NCBI GenBank assembly: GCA_020444765.1
Contig: JAGRHW010000182.1
Span: 1 to 7,105, forward strand
Length of the DNA: 7,105 nucleotides
Reading direction: 5' to 3'
Source of the DNA: Gammaproteobacteria bacterium
Lineage (GTDB): Bacteria; Pseudomonadota; Gammaproteobacteria; Granulosicoccales; Granulosicoccaceae
Shown here: positions 1 to 5,880 of the stretch, piece by piece
How positions within the stretch are numbered: the stretch's first letter is position 1
Layout: every line of letters starts with the position of its first letter
Notes under the pieces: generated by a model
The model's input: only the letters and a program-made list of their open reading frames with translations
What the model was told of the DNA's origin: nothing
Databases searched by the model: none
Made by a program: the position numbers and the translations under genes

Positions 1-1
1 T

Positions 2-313
2 TACAAACAGACCACTCGCTACGAGACGTTCTCATACCTGCCGCAGCTATCGGCAGAGGAAATTCGGGCGCAAATCCAATACATCATAGCGCAAGGCTGG
101 AACCCGGCGGTTGAACATGTCGAACCGTCTGGCGCCGCGCGTAACTACTGGTTCATGTGGAAGCTGCCCATGTTCGGCGAGCAGAGCGTTGATGTCGTGC
201 TGGAGGAGTTGGATGCCTGTCACCGGGAGCACCCCAGCCACCATATCCGTCTGATCGGGTACGACAACTACACCCAAAGCCAGGGAACCGCGTTCATCGT
301 TTATCGCGGTTAA
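2..313 (+). CDS. cbbS: Ribulose-1,5-bisphosphate carboxylase small subunit, form IA (3' part)
   Basis: Small subunit of Rubisco, which fixes CO2 in the Calvin cycle; with CbbL it forms the L8S8 enzyme packed inside carboxysomes. The open frame enters from the window edge and reads 103 residues to a TAA at 311. The sequence runs [14 protein letters not shown], then [24 protein letters not shown], and ends [19 protein letters not shown]. These are hallmark segments of proteobacterial RbcS: the YETFSYLP start, the WKLP(M/F)FG strand and the C-terminal AFIVYRG. Carboxysomal small subunits are about 110 residues, so only about six codons plus the start are missing upstream. cbbL is expected immediately upstream. 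csoS2 begins 24 bases downstream, so the two are almost certainly co-transcribed. Identification is very secure; only the 5' end is unseen. Confidence 0.97.
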   Translation, partial: YKQTTRYETFSYLPQLSAEEIRAQIQYIIAQGWNPAVEHVEPSGAARNYWFMWKLPMFGEQSVDVVLEELDACHREHPSHHIRLIGYDNYTQSQGTAFIVYRG

Positions 314-337
314 GCCAACGACGTCGGAGGATACATT

Positions 338-2701
338 ATGCCCGCACCATCCGAGACCAGCGCCGATAAAAAACGGCAGGCGCAGCAGGCCAGACGTCAG
401 GCAGCGCAGCGCAGTAGCACAGCGCGACAACCGGTGAAAAACAAGCCTGTCGCGAAAGCCGTGTCAGTAGCACCAGCCGTTGCCGATCCCGCCCCGTTCA
501 ATGCCTTGCAGCCTGAAACGCCCAAGGCAACGGACAGCCGGTCTTATCCTGATCAGGCCGACCCAGTCGAGATTGACACGGCGACCTCCGAAGCCGACAT
601 CGACCAGATCTGTGAGTTGGTCGAGGTGAACCCCGCGGCTCTCGGCCCTGACGCCAACAGCGTTCGGCAGATGTGTCGCAACCGGCGTCAGGCACTGGCC
701 AACAAAGGCAAGGCTGCTTCTCCTGGCAAAGGCAACGGTGATGGCCGACGTCGCTCTAGTAAGTACTCGGCGGCCGCCGCCTGGATGAAAGGCTCCGTGA
801 GCAGTCGAGACCTGGCGCGTCAACGTCGGGCAGATATGGCGGCGAACGGTCGTGGGGATGAGCCGGTGTCGCGTCCGAGCGGCCGGGTCCGTCCCAAGGC
901 GGCGCCACCCAAAGTCGAGGTGGGCACCACCCTGGCGGGAAGTGAAGTCACGGGTACACAGGTCGAACGGACGACATCCGTGACAGGCAATGAATCCGGC
1001 ACCTGTCGCGTGATCACCGGTACCGAATACATTGGTTCCGAGCAGTTTGAGACCTATTGCGGTACCAAACCATCGCCGAATCCAGCCAAAGTGGGCCTCA
1101 GCACCACGTCTTCGGGCATGCCGGTTTCCGGTACCAAGGTGGGGCGCTCGGCCAAGGTGACCGGCGATGAACCGGGTAGTTGCGCCAAAGTGACCGGCTC
1201 CGAATACATCGGGTCAGAACGCCTGACCGAGTTCTGCGGCAGCGGTGACTTCAGCGTTCATCCCGCCAAGGTCAACACCAGCCAGACCGAAAAACGTCAG
1301 GTGAGCGTGACCGGCGCCGACGAGGCGCGTATCAATGCCACGACCGGTTCGGAAGCCGGTGCGGGCCGGGCCATCACTGGATCGCAGTACGCCGATGTCG
1401 GTGCTGCCAAGCTGACCATCAATGGCCCCAGCAAAGTGGCCCTGACCCACACCATCGCCGGTCGCCCCGTGACCGGGACAGAAGTGGGCCGGTCCGCCAA
1501 AGTGACGGGCGACGAGCAGGGCAGTTGCCGCACGGTCACCGGCACGGAATACATTTCCAACGAGCAGTTTGCCTCTATCTGTCAGACCGCACCCACGCCT
1601 TCACCGGCAAAAGTCGGTGTGGATCGTACGCGAAACAGTCAGCGTATTACCGGCAACCTGGTTGATCGCAGCGACAAGGTCACCGGCAATGAGCCCGGTA
1701 CTTGTAATCGCATCACCGGATCGCAATACGGGCAAAGCAGACTCTGCGGTGGTGCAGCGCCAAAAGCGCATCACATGCAAACCTTGTCAGGTAACAGCCT
1801 GACCGGGAACCGGGTCGATCATGGCCCAAAGCTCAGCGGTGACGAACTCGGTGGGTGCCTGCCCGTCACCGGCACGGAGTACTACGGCAAAGAACAGTTT
1901 GCCGAGCACTGCACCAGCACCCCCGCTGCCAAACCCGCCAAAGTGGGCGTTGAGCACACGGCGAAAGGGCAGCACGTCTCCGGCACCATGGTGAATTATT
2001 CGCCCTCGGTGACGGGTAACGAATACGGCGCGGACCATGCCGTCAGTGGAACCCCGTATGCCGGGATGGTGGTGCCCGAATCGCACGGGGCTTGTTGCAG
2101 CAGTTGCGCGGCACGACAACTAGCGGAGACCGCCGGACTGATCGCGCCGAAGGCGGCGACGCACCCGCACAACGGCAATGAGCGGTACCCCGTTTCCGCT
2201 GCTGTGCCACAGCCCGAGCCCCAGGCTCCCCAGGATTTCAGCATTGTCTCGCCAGCCCGCGCGGCGCAGCAGCAAGTCACCGGCAGCGCCTTTGGTGGCG
2301 ACCGGGTCACGGGCCCCAACAATATGGCCTCGGAACTGGTGTCAGGCACGCCGGAGTTTCGTTACAGCCCCGCAGCGGCGCTGACGGTGCCCGCCGCGCA
2401 GATGATGCCGCCGGCGCCCGAGCCCGCGCAGCCACAGCGCATTACCGGCGACGGCCGCGACGATGGCGTCAGCATCACCGGTGATAACTGGAATCGCAGT
2501 CAGCAAATGACCGGTACCGAAGGCCGCTGGGCGCAGGGCCGGAATCCGACGCTACGCGGCATGTCACGCGGCGCGGTGACCAATGCGCACGTCAACAAGC
2601 AACTGGAACGTCCTCAGGCGTCCACTGCCATGGTCACCGGCAGCAGTGGTGGTTATGACGACGGCGCTCTGATCACGGTTTCGGGAGGCGCGCGCGGTTA
2701 A
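338..2701 (+). CDS. csoS2: Carboxysome scaffold protein CsoS2
   Basis: Intrinsically disordered assembly protein that links Rubisco to the carboxysome shell; 787 residues. The ATG at 338 has a GGAGG at 326-330. The N-terminal region (residues 1-190) carries three short basic motifs of the Rubisco-binding type, near 11-27, 108-127 and 155-173. The middle region (about 192-575) holds seven copies of a roughly 50-residue repeat built from V(T/S)G triplets, with GTEY or GSQY signatures and paired cysteines. The C-terminal region (about 640-787) has spaced VTG/ITG motifs and ends ITVSGGARG, the conserved tail used in shell attachment. The family is usually around 750-900 residues. The H. neapolitanus protein, from memory, is about 869 residues with four N motifs, so this one is slightly shorter. 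Some homologues make a short isoform by -1 ribosomal frameshifting. I found no convincing slippery heptamer here by eye. Confidence 0.97.
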   Translation: MPAPSETSADKKRQAQQARRQAAQRSSTARQPVKNKPVAKAVSVAPAVADPAPFNALQPETPKATDSRSYPDQADPVEIDTATSEADIDQICELVEVNPAALGPDANSVRQMCRNRRQALANKGKAASPGKGNGDGRRRSSKYSAAAAWMKGSVSSRDLARQRRADMAANGRGDEPVSRPSGRVRPKAAPPKVEVGTTLAGSEVTGTQVERTTSVTGNESGTCRVITGTEYIGSEQFETYCGTKPSPNPAKVGLSTTSSGMPVSGTKVGRSAKVTGDEPGSCAKVTGSEYIGSERLTEFCGSGDFSVHPAKVNTSQTEKRQVSVTGADEARINATTGSEAGAGRAITGSQYADVGAAKLTINGPSKVALTHTIAGRPVTGTEVGRSAKVTGDEQGSCRTVTGTEYISNEQFASICQTAPTPSPAKVGVDRTRNSQRITGNLVDRSDKVTGNEPGTCNRITGSQYGQSRLCGGAAPKAHHMQTLSGNSLTGNRVDHGPKLSGDELGGCLPVTGTEYYGKEQFAEHCTSTPAAKPAKVGVEHTAKGQHVSGTMVNYSPSVTGNEYGADHAVSGTPYAGMVVPESHGACCSSCAARQLAETAGLIAPKAATHPHNGNERYPVSAAVPQPEPQAPQDFSIVSPARAAQQQVTGSAFGGDRVTGPNNMASELVSGTPEFRYSPAAALTVPAAQMMPPAPEPAQPQRITGDGRDDGVSITGDNWNRSQQMTGTEGRWAQGRNPTLRGMSRGAVTNAHVNKQLERPQASTAMVTGSSGGYDDGALITVSGGARG
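368..856 (+). repeat. CsoS2 N-terminal Rubisco-binding motifs (three copies)
   Basis: Three basic, probably helical motifs within CsoS2. N1 is at residues 11-27 (KKRQAQQARRQAAQ), bases 368-418. N2 is at 108-127 (VRQMCRNRRQALANKGKAA), bases 659-718. N3 is at 155-173 (SRDLARQRRADMAANGRG), bases 800-856. N2 and N3 resemble the last two of the four N motifs of H. neapolitanus CsoS2. In that protein these helices bind at the junction of Rubisco large and small subunits. The shared core is a pair of arginines preceded by R/K and followed by a short alanine-rich stretch. The linkers are rich in P, A and K and look disordered. Confidence 0.8.
911..2062 (+). repeat. CsoS2 middle-region repeats M1-M7
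   Basis: Seven tandem protein repeats, approximately at residues 192-242, 251-301, 311-352, 366-416, 425-471, 476-525 and 534-575. Most begin with KV or KA, then contain (S/T)G-x-x-V-x-x-x-x-x-VTG(D/N)E, a cysteine, and TG(T/S)(E/Q)Y. Repeats 1, 2, 4, 5 and 6 each carry a cysteine pair: 223/241, 282/300, 397/415, 456/470 and 507/525. Repeats 3 and 7 lack both cysteines. In the family this region contacts shell hexamers and sets shell size and curvature; the cysteines are thought to be redox-sensitive. The cysteine-free third and seventh repeats also occur in the H. neapolitanus protein as I recall it. Confidence 0.88.
2255..2698 (+). repeat. CsoS2 C-terminal region and shell-anchoring tail
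   Basis: Residues 640-787 of CsoS2. Spaced V/ITG motifs occur at QQVTGS, DRVTGP, LVSGTPEF, RITGDG, SITGDN and QMTGTE. The last 44 residues (from about RGAVTNAHV, bases 2567-2698) contain MVTGSSG and end in LITVSGGARG. This last peptide is among the most conserved parts of CsoS2 and is known to anchor the protein to the inner shell. Between the M region and this block lies a cysteine-rich spot (GACCSSCAA, residues 584-592) and a proline-rich linker. Confidence 0.8.
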
Positions 2702-2710
2702 CGCGTGACT

Positions 2711-2728
2711 GGCAGGCATAGGACGATG
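2711..2728 (+). promoter_or_regulatory. Ribosome binding site deciding the csoSCA start
   Basis: Two possible csoSCA starts lie in the same frame: a GTG at 2705 and an ATG at 2726. The GTG is only 4 bases after the csoS2 stop, and its nearest purine-rich element, GGAGG at 2684-2688, is too distant (16 bases). The ATG has GGCAGG at 2711-2716, about 9 bases away, and AGGA at 2720-2723. Translation from the ATG begins MNTRN, which matches the beginning of H. neapolitanus CsoSCA as I recall it. The ATG is therefore preferred. Confidence 0.7.
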
Positions 2729-4279
2729 AACACGCGAAACGCCTACACAATGAGAGCACGTCGCAACGCGCAAGCCGTTGCCCCCGTGGGTCTCGCTGTA
2801 GCCCCTCGCGCTACTGAGAGTGCCGGCGAATCTGGCAGGATTTTTAAACATCCTGCCTGCCGGACTCTGCCGACCCGGTTCTGTCGTCATCCGCTCACCG
2901 ACGGTTATACCAATGCCCGTCTGGCGCATTGCGAGGATGCTGTGAAAGGTTTGTTCGATCACATTGAACCGACCTTGAAGCGACTGGCTGGCTTGCCTGT
3001 TTCGGAAGGATATCTGGCCGAGGCGCAGCGTCTGGTGCGTCAGGAACTGGGATTTGAACTCCCCACGCCGCTGCTGGACAGCGCCTGGGTGAAGGGTCCC
3101 GACATGCGTGCGCTCTACGCCCACTGCGCCTTCTCCGCGCTTAAGGCGTCGGCAGCAAGATTCGTCGATGACTTGAACAGGCAAGAGGAAAAGGTGCAGG
3201 ACACACGCAACTTCTTCCTCGACTGTGGTTTTCATGCCGTGGATGTCAGTCCCTGCGCAGACGGTCGTTTGAAAGGCTTGAGCCGCTACATTTTGCGTCT
3301 TCCCTTGTCATCGTTCACGCGGATCAAGGCGTATGCCGGGGCCCTGTTTGATGTTGAAACAGACGTGCGTCACTGGGGCGAAACCGAATTGCGGCGCTTC
3401 CGTGAAGGGGTACCCACCACGGTCGATGCAGGCACCCGTTACCTGAAAATTGCGGTGTACCACACCAGTTCCGGGGACGCCGTGCACGAAGGCTGCGCCG
3501 CCCACGGCAGCAACGAGCGCAAGGCCATCGACGCCGCCTTGGAGCGATTGCAGCAGTTCAGACAGGCCATTGAAAACGCGTTTTGTTGTGGCGCCAGCAC
3601 CGACATTTTGCTGATCGGCGTGGACACCGACACGGATGCGGTGCGTATCCATGTGCCCGATGCCAAGGGCGATCTGTCGGCCCACCGCTACGTGGACAAC
3701 GCAGAAGTCTACCGCAGCACCTTGGATCTCAATGCCGATGCGGCGCGACTGGCCGTCTATGAAGCCATTCGTCTGGCCAGCGAGGTTCAGGGGTGGGGTG
3801 CGGGTGAAGGTGAGCCCCATGAAGGCATGCGCCGCCTCATCGCCAACCTGCTGATCAACAACCTGTCGCAAATCGAATACGTCGCCGATGTGTACGGCGG
3901 CCGCTACCCCGACATCGGCCACGCCGAACGCTTTATCAGCGTGGGCGATGGTTTCGAAGAAGTGCAGATGCGCAACGTCGCTTACTACGCTCACCTGCAA
4001 ACCCTGGAGGAAGGCGTGGCGGACATGGACGTTGGCATCAGGATTTTCAGGGGCCTCAACGTCAAGCGTGGCCTGCCGGTGCCTGTGGCGATTCACTACC
4101 GCTACGACGCCCGCGTACCGGGCTCCCGCGATCGCTCCATCGCCAAAGCGAAGCGGGTAAGGGACGCCATCGTCCGGCGTTACGCGGATCTGGATCGGCA
4201 GGGACTGTTGTATTGCCACCTTTCGGTGCGCGACCTGCCCACCGGCAGCGTCATCGAAACCGTGGAGGAAGGATTATGA
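2726..4279 (+). CDS. csoSCA: Carboxysome shell carbonic anhydrase CsoSCA (CsoS3), beta-class variant
   Basis: Zinc enzyme that interconverts bicarbonate and CO2 inside the carboxysome and so feeds Rubisco; 517 residues from the preferred ATG. The active-site set is intact: Cys177, Asp179 and Arg181 in SPCADGRLKG, His246 in KIAVYHTSS, and Cys257 in HEGCAAHGS. The Cys-His spacing (69) and His-Cys spacing (11) equal those of the H. neapolitanus enzyme (Cys173, His242, Cys253). The family has three parts: an N-terminal helical domain, a catalytic domain and a degenerate C-terminal copy. Conserved stretches seen here include FFLDCGFHAVD, CCGASTDILLIGVDTDTDA, RYVDNAEVY, LLINNLSQIEYV, GHAERFISVGDGFEEVQ and PGSRDRS. 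The first 35 or so residues are basic and probably disordered; in H. neapolitanus the equivalent stretch binds Rubisco. The stop overlaps the csoS4A start (ATGA), so the two genes are translationally coupled. The family assignment is very secure. Confidence 0.97.
   Translation: MNTRNAYTMRARRNAQAVAPVGLAVAPRATESAGESGRIFKHPACRTLPTRFCRHPLTDGYTNARLAHCEDAVKGLFDHIEPTLKRLAGLPVSEGYLAEAQRLVRQELGFELPTPLLDSAWVKGPDMRALYAHCAFSALKASAARFVDDLNRQEEKVQDTRNFFLDCGFHAVDVSPCADGRLKGLSRYILRLPLSSFTRIKAYAGALFDVETDVRHWGETELRRFREGVPTTVDAGTRYLKIAVYHTSSGDAVHEGCAAHGSNERKAIDAALERLQQFRQAIENAFCCGASTDILLIGVDTDTDAVRIHVPDAKGDLSAHRYVDNAEVYRSTLDLNADAARLAVYEAIRLASEVQGWGAGEGEPHEGMRRLIANLLINNLSQIEYVADVYGGRYPDIGHAERFISVGDGFEEVQMRNVAYYAHLQTLEEGVADMDVGIRIFRGLNVKRGLPVPVAIHYRYDARVPGSRDRSIAKAKRVRDAIVRRYADLDRQGLLYCHLSVRDLPTGSVIETVEEGL
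4276..4279 (+). other. ATGA stop/start overlap, csoSCA-csoS4A
   Basis: The TGA that ends csoSCA (4277-4279) overlaps the ATG of csoS4A (4276-4278). A strong GGAGGAAGG lies just upstream, inside csoSCA. This arrangement usually allows ribosomes to terminate and restart, keeping the amounts of the two products linked. Confidence 0.85.
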
Positions 4280-4536
4280 AAATCATGCAGGTTGAAAAAA
4301 CGCTGGTGTCTACCAACCGCATCGCTGAACTGGGCCACCGTCCCTTGCTGGTGGTGCGAGAGAAAGCCGGTGGTACGCCGATGGTGGCCATCGATGCCAT
4401 TGGCTGTGTGCCCGGTGACTGGGTGATTTGCGTCGGCTCATCGGCAGCAAGAGAAGCGGCGGGCAGCAAGTCATTTCCTTCGGACCTGACCATCGTCGGC
4501 ATCATTGATCGCTGGTCCGCGGAGCAGGGGAGCTGA
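4276..4536 (+). CDS. csoS4A: Carboxysome vertex shell protein CsoS4A (BMV/EutN-CcmL family)
   Basis: Pentameric shell protein that caps vertices of the icosahedral carboxysome and limits CO2 leakage; 86 residues. It starts MKIMQVEKTLVSTNRI, has AIDAIGCVPGDWVICVGSSAAREA in the middle, and ends LTIVGIIDRW. This is the standard EutN/CcmL fold signature: a first strand with V-x-x-L-V-(S/T)-T-x-R, a central G-x-x-x-GDWV segment, then D-x-x-IVGIID. The ATG at 4276 overlaps the csoSCA stop by four bases and is preceded by GGAGGAAGG at 4264-4272. An open frame extends upstream of this ATG but lies inside csoSCA and is not used. The order csoSCA, csoS4A, csoS4B is conserved among alpha-carboxysome operons. 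Confidence 0.96.
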   Translation: MKIMQVEKTLVSTNRIAELGHRPLLVVREKAGGTPMVAIDAIGCVPGDWVICVGSSAAREAAGSKSFPSDLTIVGIIDRWSAEQGS

Positions 4537-4537
4537 A

Positions 4538-4813
4538 ATGGAAATCATGCGGGTTGAAGACGAATTAGTGACCACGCGGCGGGTTCCGGGGCTGAAGAAA
4601 ATGTCCCTGCGGGTTCTGTCCGATGGCAAAGGCAAGCTCAATGTGGCTTGTGATCCGGTGGGTGTTCCGATCGGCAAATGGGTTTTTACTTCGAGCGGTT
4701 CCGCGGCTCGTTACGCAACGGGTGATGGAACGGTTCTGACGGACCTTACCATCGCTGGAATTATTGACTTTTGGGACCCCGAAGACCGGGGCATTGGAAA
4801 CGAAGGAGCTTAG
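4538..4813 (+). CDS. csoS4B: Carboxysome vertex shell protein CsoS4B (BMV/EutN-CcmL family)
   Basis: Second pentameric vertex protein, a tandem paralogue of CsoS4A; 91 residues. It begins MEIMRVEDELVTTRRVPGL, contains ACDPVGVPIGKWVFTSSGSAARYA, and ends DLTIAGIIDFWDPEDRG. It shares the E-x-x-L-V-(S/T)-T start, the GSAAR segment and the DLTI(V/A)GIID strand with CsoS4A, but is clearly diverged elsewhere. The start at 4538 lies one base after the csoS4A stop and has GGGGAG at 4527-4532. The C-terminal tail (DPEDRGIGNEGA) runs a little past the usual end at the IID-W strand. Its ribosome binding region is shared with the end of csoS4A, so the genes are probably coupled. Confidence 0.96.
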   Translation: MEIMRVEDELVTTRRVPGLKKMSLRVLSDGKGKLNVACDPVGVPIGKWVFTSSGSAARYATGDGTVLTDLTIAGIIDFWDPEDRGIGNEGA

Positions 4814-4815
4814 AA

Positions 4816-5133
4816 ATGGCTGATGTGACGGGCATAGCCCTTGGCATGATTGAAACACGCGGTCTGGTGCCCGCCATTGAGGCGGCTGATGCCATGACCA
4901 AAGCCGCCGAAGTTCGGCTGGTAGGTCGGCAGTTTGTCGGTGGCGGTTACGTCACCGTCATGGTTCGCGGTGAAACGGGTGCGGTGAACGCCGCCGTTCG
5001 AGCCGGTGCGGACGCCTGTGAACGGGTGGGTGACGGAATCGTCGCCGCGCACATCATCGCGCGCGTCCATTCCGAAGTGGAAAGCGTCCTGCCTCAACCG
5101 GGCGAGATCGTAGATCAGGCAGCAATTGGTTAA
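4816..5133 (+). CDS. csoS1: Carboxysome shell hexamer protein CsoS1 (BMC-H), long-tailed copy
   Basis: Single-domain BMC protein that forms the hexamers tiling the carboxysome facets; 105 residues. It reads [20 protein letters not shown], then a DAMTKAAEV helix, [19 protein letters not shown], and [10 protein letters not shown]. The G-x-G-Y-V and RGETGAV segments are the usual hexamer core. The ATG at 4816 is two bases after the csoS4B stop and has AAGGAG at 4803-4808. Over its first 93 residues it differs from the next gene at only three positions (3, 34 and 91). It ends in a 12-residue tail (QPGEIVDQAAIG) where the second copy has five residues. I leave the C, A or B suffix off: the first gene is csoS1C in H. 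neapolitanus, but there the long-tailed form is csoS1B, the last. Confidence 0.95.
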   Translation: MADVTGIALGMIETRGLVPAIEAADAMTKAAEVRLVGRQFVGGGYVTVMVRGETGAVNAAVRAGADACERVGDGIVAAHIIARVHSEVESVLPQPGEIVDQAAIG

Positions 5134-5169
5134 ATAAATCAGAGACTTAATGAGTTAGGAGATACAAAT

Positions 5170-5466
5170 ATGGCAAATGTAACAGGTATAGCACTGGGTA
5201 TGATCGAGACGCGAGGTCTGGTTCCGGCAATTGAAGCGGCAGACGCCATGACCAAGGCCGCCGAAGTCAAGCTGGTCGGTCGTCAGTTTGTCGGTGGCGG
5301 TTACGTCACCGTGATGGTTCGCGGTGAAACCGGCGCGGTTAACGCCGCGGTGCGAGCGGGTGCGGATGCATGTGAGCGGGTCGGTGACGGTATTGTTGCT
5401 GCACACATCATCGCCCGGGTCCACTCCGAGGTGGAGAGCATTCTGCCTACTTCGGACGCCAAATAA
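5170..5466 (+). CDS. csoS1: Carboxysome shell hexamer protein CsoS1 (BMC-H), short copy
   Basis: Second facet hexamer protein, 98 residues, the usual length for CsoS1A or CsoS1C. Compared with the first copy it has Asn3, Lys34 and Ile91, and ends LPTSDAK. The ATG at 5170 has AGGAG at 5157-5161. The two genes are separated by 36 AT-rich bases. Many codons differ at the third position between the copies, so the duplication is old and the protein is under strong purifying selection. An exception is a 47-base block (4930-4976 against 5284-5330) with one mismatch. Most H. neapolitanus-type operons have a third csoS1 here, but this window does not. It is followed by the largest gap in the window. 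Confidence 0.96.
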   Translation: MANVTGIALGMIETRGLVPAIEAADAMTKAAEVKLVGRQFVGGGYVTVMVRGETGAVNAAVRAGADACERVGDGIVAAHIIARVHSEVESILPTSDAK

Positions 5467-5488
5467 TTCTACGGTTGGTGGCCATCTT

Positions 5489-5533
5489 CCCCCTCTTCTG
5501 TCTCTGTCCTCTTGCAGCGGAGGGGGGCCTTTT
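5489..5533 (+). terminator. Possible weak terminator or attenuator hairpin after csoS1
   Basis: CCCCCTC at 5489-5495 can pair with GAGGGGG at 5520-5526, giving a seven-base-pair GC-rich stem with a loop of about 24 bases. A short TTTT follows at 5530-5533. The long loop and short T run make it a poor intrinsic terminator. It could instead act as a partial terminator, or as an RNA stability or processing element that lowers expression of the downstream genes relative to shell genes. This is an inference from complementarity only; no folding energy was computed. Confidence 0.3.
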
Positions 5534-5546
5534 GGTGGCTTGTCCC

Positions 5547-5559
5547 GGGAATCGTTCCC
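5547..5559 (+). other. Small inverted repeat upstream of acRAF
   Basis: GGGAA, a three-base TCG spacer, then TTCCC forms a perfect five-base-pair inverted repeat, 17 bases before the GGAGG of acRAF. It could be a short RNA hairpin or a binding site. There is no T run after it, so it is not a terminator by itself. The significance is uncertain. Confidence 0.3.
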
Positions 5560-5586
5560 CACAAACTATGTTAGCGGAGGTTCAAG

Positions 5587-5880
5587 ATGCATTATCCAAC
5601 CATCGATGCATGCTGGATGATCGAAAGAAATGCCACCGGTCTGACCCGGCGATTTGAGTTTGCATCCTATTCGGATACTCGACGCTTTCTCGATGAACTC
5701 GCTGATCTGTCCGAGCGGACAGGTTATTACCCGAATTTGAATTTCAACCGTACCTTGGTGAATGTCAGCATCGAATCCGATAAGGGGAAGCTGCGCCTCA
5801 CGGACTATGAATTTGCTGCGCAAACCGATGCCTTGCTGGCTGAAAACCTGTCGCAAGAGACTCATCAAAATGGCTGCTGA
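5587..5880 (+). CDS. acRAF: Alpha-carboxysome Rubisco assembly factor (pterin-4a-carbinolamine dehydratase-like)
   Basis: Small chaperone-like protein of the PCD fold, 97 residues, that in alpha-carboxysome operons assists form IA Rubisco folding and assembly. It reads WMIERNATGLTRRFEFASYSDTRRFLDELADLSERTGYYPNLNFNRTLVNVSI, then DYEFAAQTDALLAENL. The L-x-R-x-F-x-F-x-x-(Y/F) strand, the FLDELADLSE helix and the GYYPNLNFNRTLVNVSI strand match the PCD-like fold. True dehydratases have a catalytic E-x-x-x-HHP-type motif in this place. Here the histidines are replaced by YYP, as expected for the non-enzymatic acRAF branch. The ATG at 5587 has GGAGG at 5576-5580. Its 3' end overlaps the next gene by 11 bases. 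Its position after the shell genes is typical. Confidence 0.9.
   Translation: MHYPTIDACWMIERNATGLTRRFEFASYSDTRRFLDELADLSERTGYYPNLNFNRTLVNVSIESDKGKLRLTDYEFAAQTDALLAENLSQETHQNGC

Noticed and set aside
911..2062. Repeat array in csoS2 considered as a non-coding or CRISPR-like repeat
   Set aside because: The periodicity is at protein level in an uninterrupted reading frame and corresponds to CsoS2 M repeats; there are no identical short repeats with unique spacers.
2705..2725. GTG at 2705 as the csoSCA start
   Set aside because: No suitably spaced ribosome binding site; the ATG at 2726 gives the MNTRN start seen in the family.
2564..3235. 223-codon minus-strand frame spanning the csoS2-csoSCA junction
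   Set aside because: It covers the conserved ends of two certain genes and has no recognisable protein features.
3308..4219. 303-codon open frame on the minus strand inside csoSCA
   Set aside because: It is wholly opposite a securely identified gene with intact active site, its product resembles no family I know, and long antisense frames are expected in DNA with strong third-position GC bias.
5475..5657. Small plus-strand frames across the gap after csoS1 (also 5324-5620)
   Set aside because: They overlap csoS1 or acRAF in other frames, have no suitable ribosome binding sites and encode no recognisable motif.
5762..5869. Upstream ATG at 5762 as the start of the McdB-like gene
   Set aside because: It would overlap acRAF by more than 100 bases, and the translated stretch follows acRAF codon structure rather than the low-complexity composition of the gene.
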